Source: an uncultured Lachnospiraceae bacterium (lineage in GTDB: Bacteria; Bacillota; Clostridia; Lachnospirales; Lachnospiraceae). Taken from it: a stretch of DNA of 16,448 nucleotides. This document shows, one piece after another, positions 6,508 through 12,978 of the stretch (position 1 is the first letter of the stretch; each line of letters begins with the position of its first letter). Where the stretch lies: assembly GCA_902795625.1 (NCBI GenBank), contig CADBLW010000227.1, positions 1-16,448 on the forward strand. Reading direction: 5' to 3'. The translations under genes and the position numbers were made by a program. The notes beneath the pieces are model-generated. The model ran no database searches. It was not told the origin of the DNA and worked only from the letters and a program-made list of their open reading frames with translations.

Positions 6508-8130
6508 TCACCCGCTTTCCGATCCTTCGGGATTGCTTGGCTTCGGCTGTGCACCGGAGGCCGCGTTATCGGGCGAGCTCATGCGCTCGCTGTCGCTCTT
6601 CTTTGGCCTGCCTCCTGCGTGCCTCGTGGTCACATTCATAGCCGCATCAGGCCCCGCCGTTTTCGCGGCGTTCTGCGCATACTGCGTTTCACGCGGCATA
6701 AGCGTCTCGTCCACGCCGTCGGTAGCTTCGCGCTCCCTCTGTTTCTTCTCCAGCTCAAGGCTGTATCCATTGGTTTCCATCATGGTCTTGGTGCTGACAA
6801 CGCCCCTCGACCACAGGTCGTTGCATGCTTCACGCAATGCCTTCTTGCCTGACATGTCCAGTGGCGCAAAATGGAACTCAGGAGTCTCCTTGAGGTTGTA
6901 GGTTCCCTCAATCCACTCCGTCAGCCGCACATTGATGCGGTTCATGATGTCGCAGATCTCGTCGCGCATGGCGTTGATGCGAGCCTCTGCCATCTGCGTG
7001 GAAACCTGCGCAGTCGAGAAGGTACTTCCCTCGTCCGACGTGCCGGTTACCAGAATGCCGCTGATTCCGCCTGCGCTGAGAATTTCCTCGTTGACCGAGC
7101 TGTAAATGGGCCACTGATAAAGGTCGCTCAGGTCTGCGCTGAGAATCTCGCCCTTTGCCAGCTGGTTTGTGACAACCAGCGGAAAGCCGTTCATTCCCTG
7201 CTTGAACAGGGCGCGAACCTGCATGAGCTGTTCTTTGTCAGGAAGAATGTCAGCGCCCTTCTTCTCATCGCCGTAACGGATATGGAAGATGCTCTTGCGC
7301 TTCAGGTTCAGCATGGCAACCTCATATTCGCGGATGAGCTCCTTGCGCGCCAGCGCCGGAAGAGCCGCCGCAATCCACGGCACAGCCCAGCGGAGCCATC
7401 CTTCATGCGGCCCCTGTATCACAAACGTGTTTTCAGGATTGAGCTGCGCGTACTGTGCGCCGTCGTTCAGCGCCTTCTGTACCTCGGGCGGGTAGCCCTT
7501 GAACGCGTACTCCAGCTCGTTATCCTTGATCCAGTCCTGCTTCACCGTGTATCCCTTGATCGTCCACTCGGTCTGAATGCTCTGAATGTCAAACTCGACC
7601 AGCGGCTGTCCGTTCAGCATGGTGTTGGAAATTCTGCATTTATGCGGCGCAAGCGTAATCAGGTTGCCGTTCAGCACATAAATAATGCAGTTATTGTATT
7701 TTGCCAGATGTGTGAAAATATCGTCGAACTTCTCCCGAAGCCGGATCCGCCTGTAATACTCTTCGTAAATGCGGATCGTCTTCTCATTCTGCCCTGTCAG
7801 ATACCACGGGCTGCATGTGCCGAACGGCACAAACACATGATATACGATGCCGTGGCAGATCGGGTCCGCGTCACAGTAGTAGTCCGCAATCTGAAACAGA
7901 CTCACAATGTTGCGCTGCTTGTCCCTCAGGATCGACGCATAGTCAAAGTCCTTAAGTTCGCCGCTGTACGTGATGTTGCTGTTTTCGTACGTCTGCACGT
8001 AGTTGTCAGTGCCGCGCTCATCTCCTGCGCCAACGGCAATGAAGCTGTTTCCTCTCAGCGGCTCTGTCTCGGCGGTTACGATGCCGCCTTCGGTTTTCGT
8101 GCCCCGCCTGAAGCGGTCGAAGATACCCAT
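6508..8130 (-). CDS. Phage portal protein
   Basis: The 540-aa product forms the dodecameric ring at the capsid vertex through which DNA is packaged and ejected. It starts at ATG 8130 after GGAGGTGG. Length and place directly after the terminase are typical. Features include an N-terminal DYASILRDKQRNIVSLFQIA helix, then YCDADPICHGIVYHVF, a central beta/helix wing, and a stem/crown region with FKQGMNGFPLVVTNQLAKGE and the following ISGILVTGTSDEGSTFSTAQ stretch seen in portals. Residues from about 470 to the end are low-complexity, Ala/Ser/Pro-rich and probably disordered. No truncation is seen. Confidence 0.92.
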   Translation of the reverse strand: MGIFDRFRRGTKTEGGIVTAETEPLRGNSFIAVGAGDERGTDNYVQTYENSNITYSGELKDFDYASILRDKQRNIVSLFQIADYYCDADPICHGIVYHVFVPFGTCSPWYLTGQNEKTIRIYEEYYRRIRLREKFDDIFTHLAKYNNCIIYVLNGNLITLAPHKCRISNTMLNGQPLVEFDIQSIQTEWTIKGYTVKQDWIKDNELEYAFKGYPPEVQKALNDGAQYAQLNPENTFVIQGPHEGWLRWAVPWIAAALPALARKELIREYEVAMLNLKRKSIFHIRYGDEKKGADILPDKEQLMQVRALFKQGMNGFPLVVTNQLAKGEILSADLSDLYQWPIYSSVNEEILSAGGISGILVTGTSDEGSTFSTAQVSTQMAEARINAMRDEICDIMNRINVRLTEWIEGTYNLKETPEFHFAPLDMSGKKALREACNDLWSRGVVSTKTMMETNGYSLELEKKQREREATDGVDETLMPRETQYAQNAAKTAGPDAAMNVTTRHAGGRPKKSDSERMSSPDNAASGAQPKPSNPEGSESG

Positions 8131-8150
8131 GGGGCATCCACCTCCTTGCT

Positions 8151-9809
8151 TTACAGCGTATCGACGATCCCGACACAGTCGGAGCTTCGCCGCATACGCT
8201 TCACGTTTTCTTCTTCTTCCAGAGAAATGTAATCGTTGGCCATGGCCAGCGAGCTGTATCTGTCCTTGTGCATGGACGCTTTCGGTACGTCAATGATAGC
8301 GCCGCCGCTTGCACCAATGCGGATGACAATGTTGCCCATCTCGAACTGAAGCGCGTCTGCCTGAAGGTAGACATCCTTCTCTTCCATCGTCAGCAGGCGC
8401 GGATTGTCGAACCTCGATGCCCGCTCAGCTTCGCTCTGTTGAATTGCGCGGTACGTGATCGGAAGCTCAATCGTGCGCTGCTCAAGCACCACGCGCAAAT
8501 GCGTGTAAATGCGCTGGTTCAGCGCCTGCACAGCGCGGAAAGCGCGAAGCACAGGCTTCGCCGCAGGATTTGGACTTTCCGAATCATCGAGCGAAAGTGG
8601 CGGATACTCTTTACCCGTTGTAACGTCCACCCACTCCCTGTCCATAAACTTGTCGAAGCTGTCCCCGACACCGCGTGCGTCGTACACAATCTTCTCAGTA
8701 TTAGGAAACCGGAGGTGATAAAGCTTTCGCATCTCCTCCGCAAGGTAGTCCAGTGTCTTTCCGTTGTAGGAGCGCATATAGACCAGCTTTCGGAAGAAGG
8801 TTCCGTCAGCACGCTCCACAAACTTAATCACAGAAATAATGCTGTTATCCGAGCCGTCAGCCGAAGACGTTGCAATATCGAGCCCCATCACATAGCGGCT
8901 TTTGCTGTTCTTCGGCTGTTCCATCTCGATCTTTCGGAGTGTGCGGCAGGCTTCCACAAGCTCATACGGGAAAGCTGAATCGGCGTTCGCGCCGAGGAAG
9001 ATGGTGCCGTACTCCATCTGAAACGCGCTCTCCGGCATGCGCTTGCGCTCCTTCTCAAAGAAAGCCGCCTCCGTAATGCCGTTGGAAATGGCGCACTGAT
9101 AGTCGAAGGCGCACGCGAAATATTCGCTGTCGCCACGCGCCATCTCGCGCAGCGTCTTCATGAACTGCACGTAGAAACTGTTTCCTTTGTCGCAGGCACT
9201 TGTCATGCAGATGCTCTTGGAGGCAAAGTCGCGGAAACCGTAGGTAGCCGCGTTGACACGTGTCGTGTTCTTGATCGGCTCCGCTATCGCGTTATACGCC
9301 TCAGCGTCTACTTCGAGGCTTTCGTCCTGCCACAGCACCTTGGCCCGCTGTCCACGTGCGCTTTCGAGCGGCACGGCGCGGCATACGCTGCCGCTTTTCC
9401 ATGAGACCCTTGCGTCCGATTTCGAGATGGACACAAGGCTCCGGTTGTTTGTCGGCTTAATTTCGTTCGCCATATTGCGGTTCATGTCCGAGATCTGCCG
9501 AAGCTTCTCGAACATGAGCACCGCCTGCGTTATCGTATTCGAGGTCACAATCTGGTCCGCGCCGGGATAAAGCACCGCAATCGCCGCCATACAAAGTGCC
9601 CCGAGGAATGTTTTACCGAAACCGCGTGAACAAACTTCGCGGATTTCGCTGCTGTTGCCTACCGCTCTTGCCATGATGTGCTGAATGCGGGTAAGCTTTA
9701 CGGGCGGGAAAATGTCCTCGATCGCAATGTCTAGGTGCGTCCGCCAGAAAATAATCTGTTCTTCCCAGAGGCGCATCTGCTCCTCTGTCATCGTGAACCC
9801 GGAAGCCAT
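8151..9809 (-). CDS. terL: Terminase large subunit
   Basis: The 552-aa ATP-driven DNA packaging motor and nuclease starts at ATG 9809 with GAGGTGAT upstream. The ATPase part shows Walker A CSRGFGKTF (60-68), Walker B KVLWQDES (157-164, catalytic Glu about 162) and coupling motif TSA (203-205). The C-terminal RNase H-like nuclease shows VMGLDIATSSADGSDNS (first Asp 311), KIVYDARGVGDS (Asp 377) and HKDRYSSLAMANDY (Asp 516). All expected catalytic acidic residues are present. It lies between the zinc-finger gene and the portal, the standard packaging order. Confidence 0.96.
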   Translation of the reverse strand: MASGFTMTEEQMRLWEEQIIFWRTHLDIAIEDIFPPVKLTRIQHIMARAVGNSSEIREVCSRGFGKTFLGALCMAAIAVLYPGADQIVTSNTITQAVLMFEKLRQISDMNRNMANEIKPTNNRSLVSISKSDARVSWKSGSVCRAVPLESARGQRAKVLWQDESLEVDAEAYNAIAEPIKNTTRVNAATYGFRDFASKSICMTSACDKGNSFYVQFMKTLREMARGDSEYFACAFDYQCAISNGITEAAFFEKERKRMPESAFQMEYGTIFLGANADSAFPYELVEACRTLRKIEMEQPKNSKSRYVMGLDIATSSADGSDNSIISVIKFVERADGTFFRKLVYMRSYNGKTLDYLAEEMRKLYHLRFPNTEKIVYDARGVGDSFDKFMDREWVDVTTGKEYPPLSLDDSESPNPAAKPVLRAFRAVQALNQRIYTHLRVVLEQRTIELPITYRAIQQSEAERASRFDNPRLLTMEEKDVYLQADALQFEMGNIVIRIGASGGAIIDVPKASMHKDRYSSLAMANDYISLEEEENVKRMRRSSDCVGIVDTL

Positions 9810-9820
9810 GCGCCATCACC

Positions 9821-10723
9821 TCACTGGTCGAGGCCCACGGCCCGTACGATATGGTGGAGCTCGGCGATTGCGCGATCCACATCGTCCTGCTCCCATTCGA
9901 TCTTGCGTGTGCACGGGTGACCGTGCGACTCAAGATATGCCGCAATCTCGCCCACCGCCAGCTGTGGCGACTCCTGTTGAGGTTTGCGCTTACACGCCGC
10001 AAGGTTCGTGGATTTTGTCAGCATGTCGAGCACCGACTGTGCGTCCTTAACGTCGCTCAGCGATCCCCGGCCCGACCTGTATTCCATTTGCAGCTTCTTC
10101 AGGATCAGCGTCTGCACCGCAATGTTGTGCACCGCGTCTTCCATGTATGCGTCAAACTCAAGCTCCTCGCCCTGACTGTCGTGCTTCAGCTTATCGTAAT
10201 AGCTGTCAAGCCACGCCAGATCACGTTTCGTATATTCGCCAAACCACTCGTCGCTCCACTCGGGAAGCTCCACCGCGCTGTCGCCGCTGACTTCGCCTCG
10301 CTCCACGGCTTCCTTGAAGTTCGCCGCGCCGCTGACCTTTGTAGGGTCAACGTACTTGTAGTACACCGCAAAGAAGCTCGGAAGCTGGCTGCACGTCATC
10401 TGCTCAAGCAGCTTCAGCCGCCGCTCAGGATTCGACTTCTGGTACACCGCGTTTGAAGCCGCCATCGATTCGGCTTTTCGTTTGGCGGCCTCCCACATCT
10501 TTTCATTCCAGTCGCGGTGATTTTCCCACGCGTATTCGCGCATGGCCGTCTTCGTCAGGCATTTGCCAACGCAGTCGCGGCACCAGCGGTCGTAGCCGCC
10601 TTCGTCTTCCCAGTCGCGGTTTTTGAAGTAGGCCTGAATCGGCTTCAGCTTTCCGCATTTGGCACATAGCTTCGTTGGCGGCGCTTTCTTCAGGTTTGAC
10701 GGTTTCGCCTCAACTGCGCTCAA
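9821..10723 (-). CDS. Zinc-finger protein upstream of TerL; possible small terminase subunit
   Basis: The 300-aa product appears to start at TTG 10723, overlapping the previous stop as TTGA, with GGAGG 10 nt upstream. Residues about 18-52 hold a C4-type zinc finger, CAKCGKLKPIQAYF followed about 20 residues later by CRDCVGKC. A basic helical region (60-100) follows, then a helical middle (FGEYTKRDLAWLDSYYDKLK), and a helical oligomerisation-like segment around 205-245. Its place immediately before terL, with a DNA-binding-type N-terminus and a helical core, suggests the small terminase that recognises the packaging site. HNH nucleases also carry such fingers, but I see no HNH motif. Confidence 0.55.
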   Translation of the reverse strand: MSAVEAKPSNLKKAPPTKLCAKCGKLKPIQAYFKNRDWEDEGGYDRWCRDCVGKCLTKTAMREYAWENHRDWNEKMWEAAKRKAESMAASNAVYQKSNPERRLKLLEQMTCSQLPSFFAVYYKYVDPTKVSGAANFKEAVERGEVSGDSAVELPEWSDEWFGEYTKRDLAWLDSYYDKLKHDSQGEELEFDAYMEDAVHNIAVQTLILKKLQMEYRSGRGSLSDVKDAQSVLDMLTKSTNLAACKRKPQQESPQLAVGEIAAYLESHGHPCTRKIEWEQDDVDRAIAELHHIVRAVGLDQ

Positions 10724-11124
10724 ATTGTATCATCCTCCGGCAGGAGCGGCGTTCCGACGACCGCATTGTCGCCGTCGTTATCTCCGTCCTCAATATCCGC
10801 CAGAATTTCGCGCAGATCCTCGGCGCTGATTGTAACGTGCCCCATCTTGACAAGATCCTTCAGGCTCAGCTTCTTCGTCACAGCCGCGCCACTCATCTTG
10901 CGCTCAGCGGCCTTCCAGCTGCGCTCCGCGTCAACCTCGCGGTAAAACTCCGCCAGCGCATCAAAAAGCTTCTCGGTCTTCCGGTACTTGTAGCGCTCAA
11001 TGCCTCCCGGAAGAATCCTGATAAACGTCGGCGTAAAGCCGCGTTCCTTAAGCCAGTCGCGTTCCCTCCGCCACTCTGTGGCGTACTCATGATCAAACTG
11101 TCTCCTCGTCGTTGCATACTCCAT
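10720..11124 (-). CDS. Unknown 134-aa protein, first gene of the late operon
   Basis: ATG 11124 is preceded by GAAGG, and by AGGAAGAGAGG about 12-20 nt upstream. The protein is very basic and aromatic at the N-terminus (EWRRERDWLKERGFTPTFIR), then has RYKYRKTEKLFDALAEFYRE and a helix around 80-105. A strongly acidic tail, IEDGDNDGDN, follows. The pattern, a compact basic helical domain with an acidic tail, fits a nucleic-acid-binding or packaging-associated protein. The alternative is that this is the small terminase and the next gene an accessory. No family is recognised. Confidence 0.65.
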   Translation of the reverse strand: MEYATTRRQFDHEYATEWRRERDWLKERGFTPTFIRILPGGIERYKYRKTEKLFDALAEFYREVDAERSWKAAERKMSGAAVTKKLSLKDLVKMGHVTISAEDLREILADIEDGDNDGDNAVVGTPLLPEDDTI

Positions 11125-11151
11125 CCTTCAATCGCCCTCTCTTCCTCGTGA

Positions 11152-11208
11152 TTAAAATATTGTCTGTTTTGCCAGCTTTTTTGGCATCCTGACTAACATG
11201 TTATCCAT
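11152..11208 (-). CDS. Possible 18-aa basic peptide ahead of the late operon
   Basis: ATG 11208 has GGAGAGGAAG just upstream (AGGAAG 3-8 nt away) and runs 18 codons to TAA at 11152: MDNMLVRMPKKLAKQTIF. It lies between the 34-bp repeat and the first late gene. It could be a leader peptide or chance. The length is too small to judge by composition. Confidence 0.3.
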   Translation of the reverse strand: MDNMLVRMPKKLAKQTIF

Positions 11209-11216
11209 CGTCTTCC

Positions 11217-11250
11217 TCTCCATTACGGGTATTCTCGAAGCGTGACACTT
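11217..11250 (-). promoter_or_regulatory. 34-bp repeat, copy 1: candidate late promoter
   Basis: This element matches 11640-11673 at 31 of 34 positions. In minus-strand sense its core is GTGTCACGC, 3 nt, GAGAAT, 1 nt, CCCGTAATGGAGA. It lies just after the terminator of the zinc-ribbon unit and about 90 nt before the first late gene, exactly where a promoter is needed. A GTGTCA with a 17-bp spacer to TAATGG is a poor sigma-70 match, so another polymerase or factor may read it. A peptide-coding origin is the alternative. Confidence 0.5.
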
Positions 11251-11257
11251 TTAGACG

Positions 11258-11295
11258 AAAAAATAACCCCCGTCATTTTTACAGACAGGGGTTAT
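11258..11295 (-). terminator. Intrinsic terminator of zinc-ribbon unit
   Basis: In minus-strand sense ATAACCCC pairs with GGGGTTAT (8 bp), plus three more pairs (GTC/GAC) after one mismatch, followed directly by TTTTTT. It lies 40 nt after the zinc-ribbon stop. A T-run also follows on the plus side at 11302-11311, so it may act in both directions. Confidence 0.8.
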
Positions 11296-11332
11296 AACGT
11301 CTTATTTTTTTAACGTAAAGCCGCACATTGCG

Positions 11333-11587
11333 CTACTGCATCGCCGCCGCAGGCGGAGGCCCGCCGAATACGTTAATGCCAGCAAGCTGCTGCTGATTAA
11401 ACGCCATGCATATCATGTCTTCGTAAAAAACGTCCTTATTCGCGCAGTAAAGGTAGCGGCCCGGTACCTGCGCCACCATCGGCCCCTGCTCAATCGTGCG
11501 CGTAACCACCACTTCCTGCACGCCGTGCTTCTCACCACAATACGGACAGTCGCGCTCCTCTTCACTTATCAGCTGTGTAATCGTCAT
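11333..11587 (-). CDS. Small zinc-ribbon protein (YgiT/MqsA-like zinc domain)
   Basis: The 84-aa product starts at ATG 11587, with a modest GAGAAG site upstream. Residues 14-17 are CPYC and a second Cys pair appears only partly (YLYCANKDVFYEDM, about 46-59). Between them lies a beta segment, VVVTRTIEQGPMVAQVPG. This resembles the zinc domain of YgiT/MqsA-type proteins, but no helix-turn-helix domain follows and the second CxxC is incomplete. The C-terminus is GGPPPAAAMQ. It forms its own transcription unit with a repeat-borne promoter candidate, a palindrome in the leader and a terminator after it. A regulator role is possible but unproven. Confidence 0.6.
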   Translation of the reverse strand: MTITQLISEEERDCPYCGEKHGVQEVVVTRTIEQGPMVAQVPGRYLYCANKDVFYEDMICMAFNQQQLAGINVFGGPPPAAAMQ

Positions 11588-11608
11588 CTTTTTTGCTTCT
11601 CTTTTCTA

Positions 11609-11625
11609 TCACAAAATTTTTGTGC
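11609..11625. promoter_or_regulatory. 17-bp AT-rich palindrome, copy 1: candidate operator
   Basis: TCACAAAATTTTTGTGC contains perfect 7-bp arms (CACAAAA/TTTTGTG) around one T. It differs from 12980-12996 at two of 17 positions. It lies between the 34-bp repeat and the zinc-ribbon start, about 22 nt upstream of that start codon. Confidence 0.6.
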
Positions 11626-11639
11626 TTCATGCCACGCTT

Positions 11640-11673
11640 TCTCCATTACGGGCATTCTCGATGCGTGACACCT
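11640..11673 (-). promoter_or_regulatory. 34-bp repeat, copy 2: candidate promoter of zinc-ribbon unit
   Basis: It is nearly identical to 11217-11250 and stands about 50 nt upstream of the zinc-ribbon gene, with the palindrome in between. It is also readable in frame as part of a 93-codon minus frame (11584-11865) whose end overlaps the zinc-ribbon start as ATGA; two of the three differences between copies would fall in third codon positions, so a short coding origin cannot be excluded. Confidence 0.5.
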
Positions 11674-11784
11674 CAAGGTCGCGCGAACCCCGGTGTAACA
11701 ACGATTATCGTGGCCGACTTTTGGAGCGTCCTGTGGAAAGCTTCGCAAAGAAGGAGCCAAGTGAAATGACGGCAACATGGTTAT

Positions 11785-11790
11785 ATTATA
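11785..11790 (-). promoter_or_regulatory. Perfect TATAAT, possible minus-strand -10 box
   Basis: In minus-strand sense CGCCTATAATATAACC contains a perfect -10 hexamer. At 16-18 bp upstream only GTTTTC-like sequence occurs, a weak -35. It could start a leader of about 190 nt to the zinc-ribbon gene and, by readthrough, the late operon. Confidence 0.35.
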
Positions 11791-11851
11791 GGCGCATTTT
11801 TTTGACGAAAACGGAAGGTACATTCTCCGTATAGTCCCCCTTCGTGCTAAG

Positions 11852-11871
11852 CACCCCATCAGCATGGGGTG
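11852..11871. other. 8-bp GC-rich hairpin in divergent region
   Basis: CACCCCAT, loop CAGC, ATGGGGTG form a perfect stem. No T-run follows on either strand, so it is not a clear terminator. It lies at the middle of the divergent region between the late (minus) and plus-strand modules. Confidence 0.5.
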
Positions 11872-11962
11872 TTAACGGGAAAAGGGAATGCGGATTGGAT
11901 GGAAAGAGGCATAAGCAAAGGGCGTAAAGAGACAGGAGTTAGAGAGGTATTGTTTTTATGAA

Positions 11963-12137
11963 GTTTGCGTTCGGCGAATTTCCGAACGTAAACTGGCCCC
12001 CATTGTCTCTAGGAGACACCGGCCAGAGGCGGACACGCAGCGCCTCGGTATGGAAACCCCGCTGAACAAGCAATATGGGTTCTCCGGTTGGGAAAACTGA
12101 GCTCGTAAAAAGACCCTGAACCGACAAAGTCGGCAGG
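11963..12137 (+). ncRNA. Structured leader upstream of the plus-strand genes
   Basis: Successive stems occur: GTTTGCGTTCGG/CCGAACGTAAAC (11963-11993, 12 bp with one G-U); CTGGCC/GGCCAG enclosing TGTCTC/GAGACA (11993-12026); GAGGCG/CGCCTC (12026-12046); and CCGAC/GTCGG with AACC/GGTT (about 12119-12138). They lie end to end ahead of the gene at 12158. A 35-codon frame with ATG 11958 overlaps the first stems but has only a distant GAGAGG and an odd composition. No sigma-70 promoter is evident. The region is likely a structured 5' leader or RNA. Confidence 0.5.
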
Positions 12138-12157
12138 TTGAGCAGGAGGTTACACCT

Positions 12158-12508
12158 ATGTCTATCATTATCGCCGAAATCATCACCATCATCGTCCTGT
12201 CGGCCCTGCTGTCCAAGACCATGAAGAACGTGAAGAACGTGTATGCCAACGGATCTACCTACCAGATCGTAGTCAATTGCTTCGCTGTGACTGAAGAATT
12301 TGCTTCCGCCGCAGAAGCGCGGGCTTTTGCACACGGAATCGCTATGACAAAAACCGAAGAAGGAGAGCAGGTCCGCATCTTCAAGGTATTTGAAATAGAG
12401 CCCCACAAAGTGGTTGCGCCAATCGGGATGAAGAAGGCGTTCAAAGCGGGCAACAAAGAATATGCCAAGGGATACAACAAGGCTACCTTGGCAAAGAAGT
12501 GGTGGTGA
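12158..12508 (+). CDS. Membrane-anchored 116-aa protein, unknown function
   Basis: ATG 12158 follows AGGAGG at 8 nt. Residues 1-20 (SIIIAEIITIIVLSALLSK) form one membrane span. A small alpha/beta domain, including an EEFASAAEARAFAHGIAM helix and the strand-like QVRIFKVFEIEPHKVV (about 70-87), precedes a basic tail (EYAKGYNKATLAKKWW). The domain would face the cytoplasm or the cell exterior depending on orientation. It starts the plus-strand operon and is followed 5 nt later by another small membrane protein. No family is recognised. A host-takeover or envelope role is possible. Confidence 0.75.
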   Translation: MSIIIAEIITIIVLSALLSKTMKNVKNVYANGSTYQIVVNCFAVTEEFASAAEARAFAHGIAMTKTEEGEQVRIFKVFEIEPHKVVAPIGMKKAFKAGNKEYAKGYNKATLAKKWW

Positions 12509-12513
12509 GATTC

Positions 12514-12684
12514 ATGCTTGATGTCATTACGTTGATCATCGTCGCAGTTGTTATCACTACGATCTCAATCGAAGTCGTGAACGCTGCGTTCAGGCACCCA
12601 GACGGCGCAATTTGGGTGTTGACTGTATTCGGAACTGCCGCCGCTTTCGTGGCGGCGTTTGTGTTCCTTCCGCTACTAAAATGA
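12514..12684 (+). CDS. 56-aa protein with two membrane spans
   Basis: The start is ATG 12514, 5 nt after the previous stop, with GGTGAG upstream; a GTG at 12499 is possible but overlaps the previous gene. Two hydrophobic segments (about 4-25 and 34-53) are separated by a short polar loop (NAAFRHPDGA). The second ends FLPLLK. Holin-like small proteins have this shape, but here the gene sits in the early-type plus-strand cluster and lacks an endolysin partner, so the role is open. Confidence 0.65.
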   Translation: MLDVITLIIVAVVITTISIEVVNAAFRHPDGAIWVLTVFGTAAAFVAAFVFLPLLK

Positions 12685-12706
12685 AAAAGAAAGTGAGGAA
12701 GTAAAA

Positions 12707-12850
12707 ATGGAAAACAACTGTGACTACATCACCTGCACAGACACCGACGGTGACATGTACGTCGATCTTTGCTTAGTGTGCAACGCAATCGTGCACTGGT
12801 ACACGCTGATTGAGAAGATGCACGAGTGCATCGACGCGTACAAGGAATAA
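12707..12850 (+). CDS. 47-aa Cys-rich acidic protein, unknown
   Basis: ATG 12707 has GAGGAAG 6 nt upstream. The peptide has five Cys (residues about 5, 10, 22, 25, 40) with LCLVCN as a CxxC, plus a DTDGD stretch, and ends HECIDAYKE. It is too short to place in a family. A small metal-binding or anti-host protein is possible. The DTDGD is not evidence of a polymerase. Hairpins at 12860 follow directly after its stop. Confidence 0.7.
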   Translation: MENNCDYITCTDTDGDMYVDLCLVCNAIVHWYTLIEKMHECIDAYKE

Positions 12851-12859
12851 CCAATCCAC

Positions 12860-12878
12860 GGAGCCCCATGCGGGCTCC
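12860..12878 (+). terminator. GC-rich hairpin after small-gene cluster, possible terminator
   Basis: GGAGCCC, loop CATGC, GGGCTCC form a perfect 7-bp stem 9 nt after the 47-aa gene. It is followed by TCTCTG, not a T-run, so termination would be partial at best. Confidence 0.4.
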
Positions 12879-12909
12879 TCTCTGCACCACAACGTGTGAT
12901 GTAGAGAGG
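12877..12909. other. Long imperfect hairpin ahead of the polymerase promoter
   Basis: CCTCTCT pairs with AGAGAGG and the stem continues through GCA/TGT and CACA/TGTG with one mismatch: 14 of 15 pairs around the loop ACG. It overlaps the first hairpin by two bases, so the two may be alternatives. It could block readthrough into the polymerase gene or serve a protein. Confidence 0.55.
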
Positions 12910-12943
12910 AGTTCACATGCACAACATCTTGTATAAATATATG

Positions 12944-12972
12944 TTGACATACGAGATGTAGTGTGGTATTGT
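12944..12972 (+). promoter_or_regulatory. Host-type promoter of the RNA polymerase gene
   Basis: TTGACA (12944-12949, exact), spacer 17 bp, TATTGT (12967-12972, 4 of 6). The expected start is about 12979. CAACAT/ATGTTG (12922-12927 and 12941-12946) form an inverted repeat overlapping the -35. This is the best sigma-70-type promoter in the window. Confidence 0.75.
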
Positions 12973-12978
12973 GACTCC

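Noticed and set aside
6871..8232. Open 453-codon plus-strand frame opposite the portal gene
   Set aside because: It is a shadow of the portal gene and crosses its start; composition is unlike a folded protein.
11802..11835. TTGACG and TATAGT as a plus-strand promoter
   Set aside because: The spacer is 22 bp, too long for a sigma-70 promoter.
11584..11865. 93-codon minus-strand frame overlapping the zinc-ribbon start as ATGA
   Set aside because: It runs through the TATAAT box, the 34-bp repeat and the palindrome, and its first two thirds do not look like protein. The last part (CHASRMPVMEKA) could be a coding remnant, so this is a cautious rejection.
12707..12850. DTDGD in the 47-aa protein as a second polymerase motif
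   Set aside because: The protein is far too short and lacks every other barrel feature; a five-residue match is chance.
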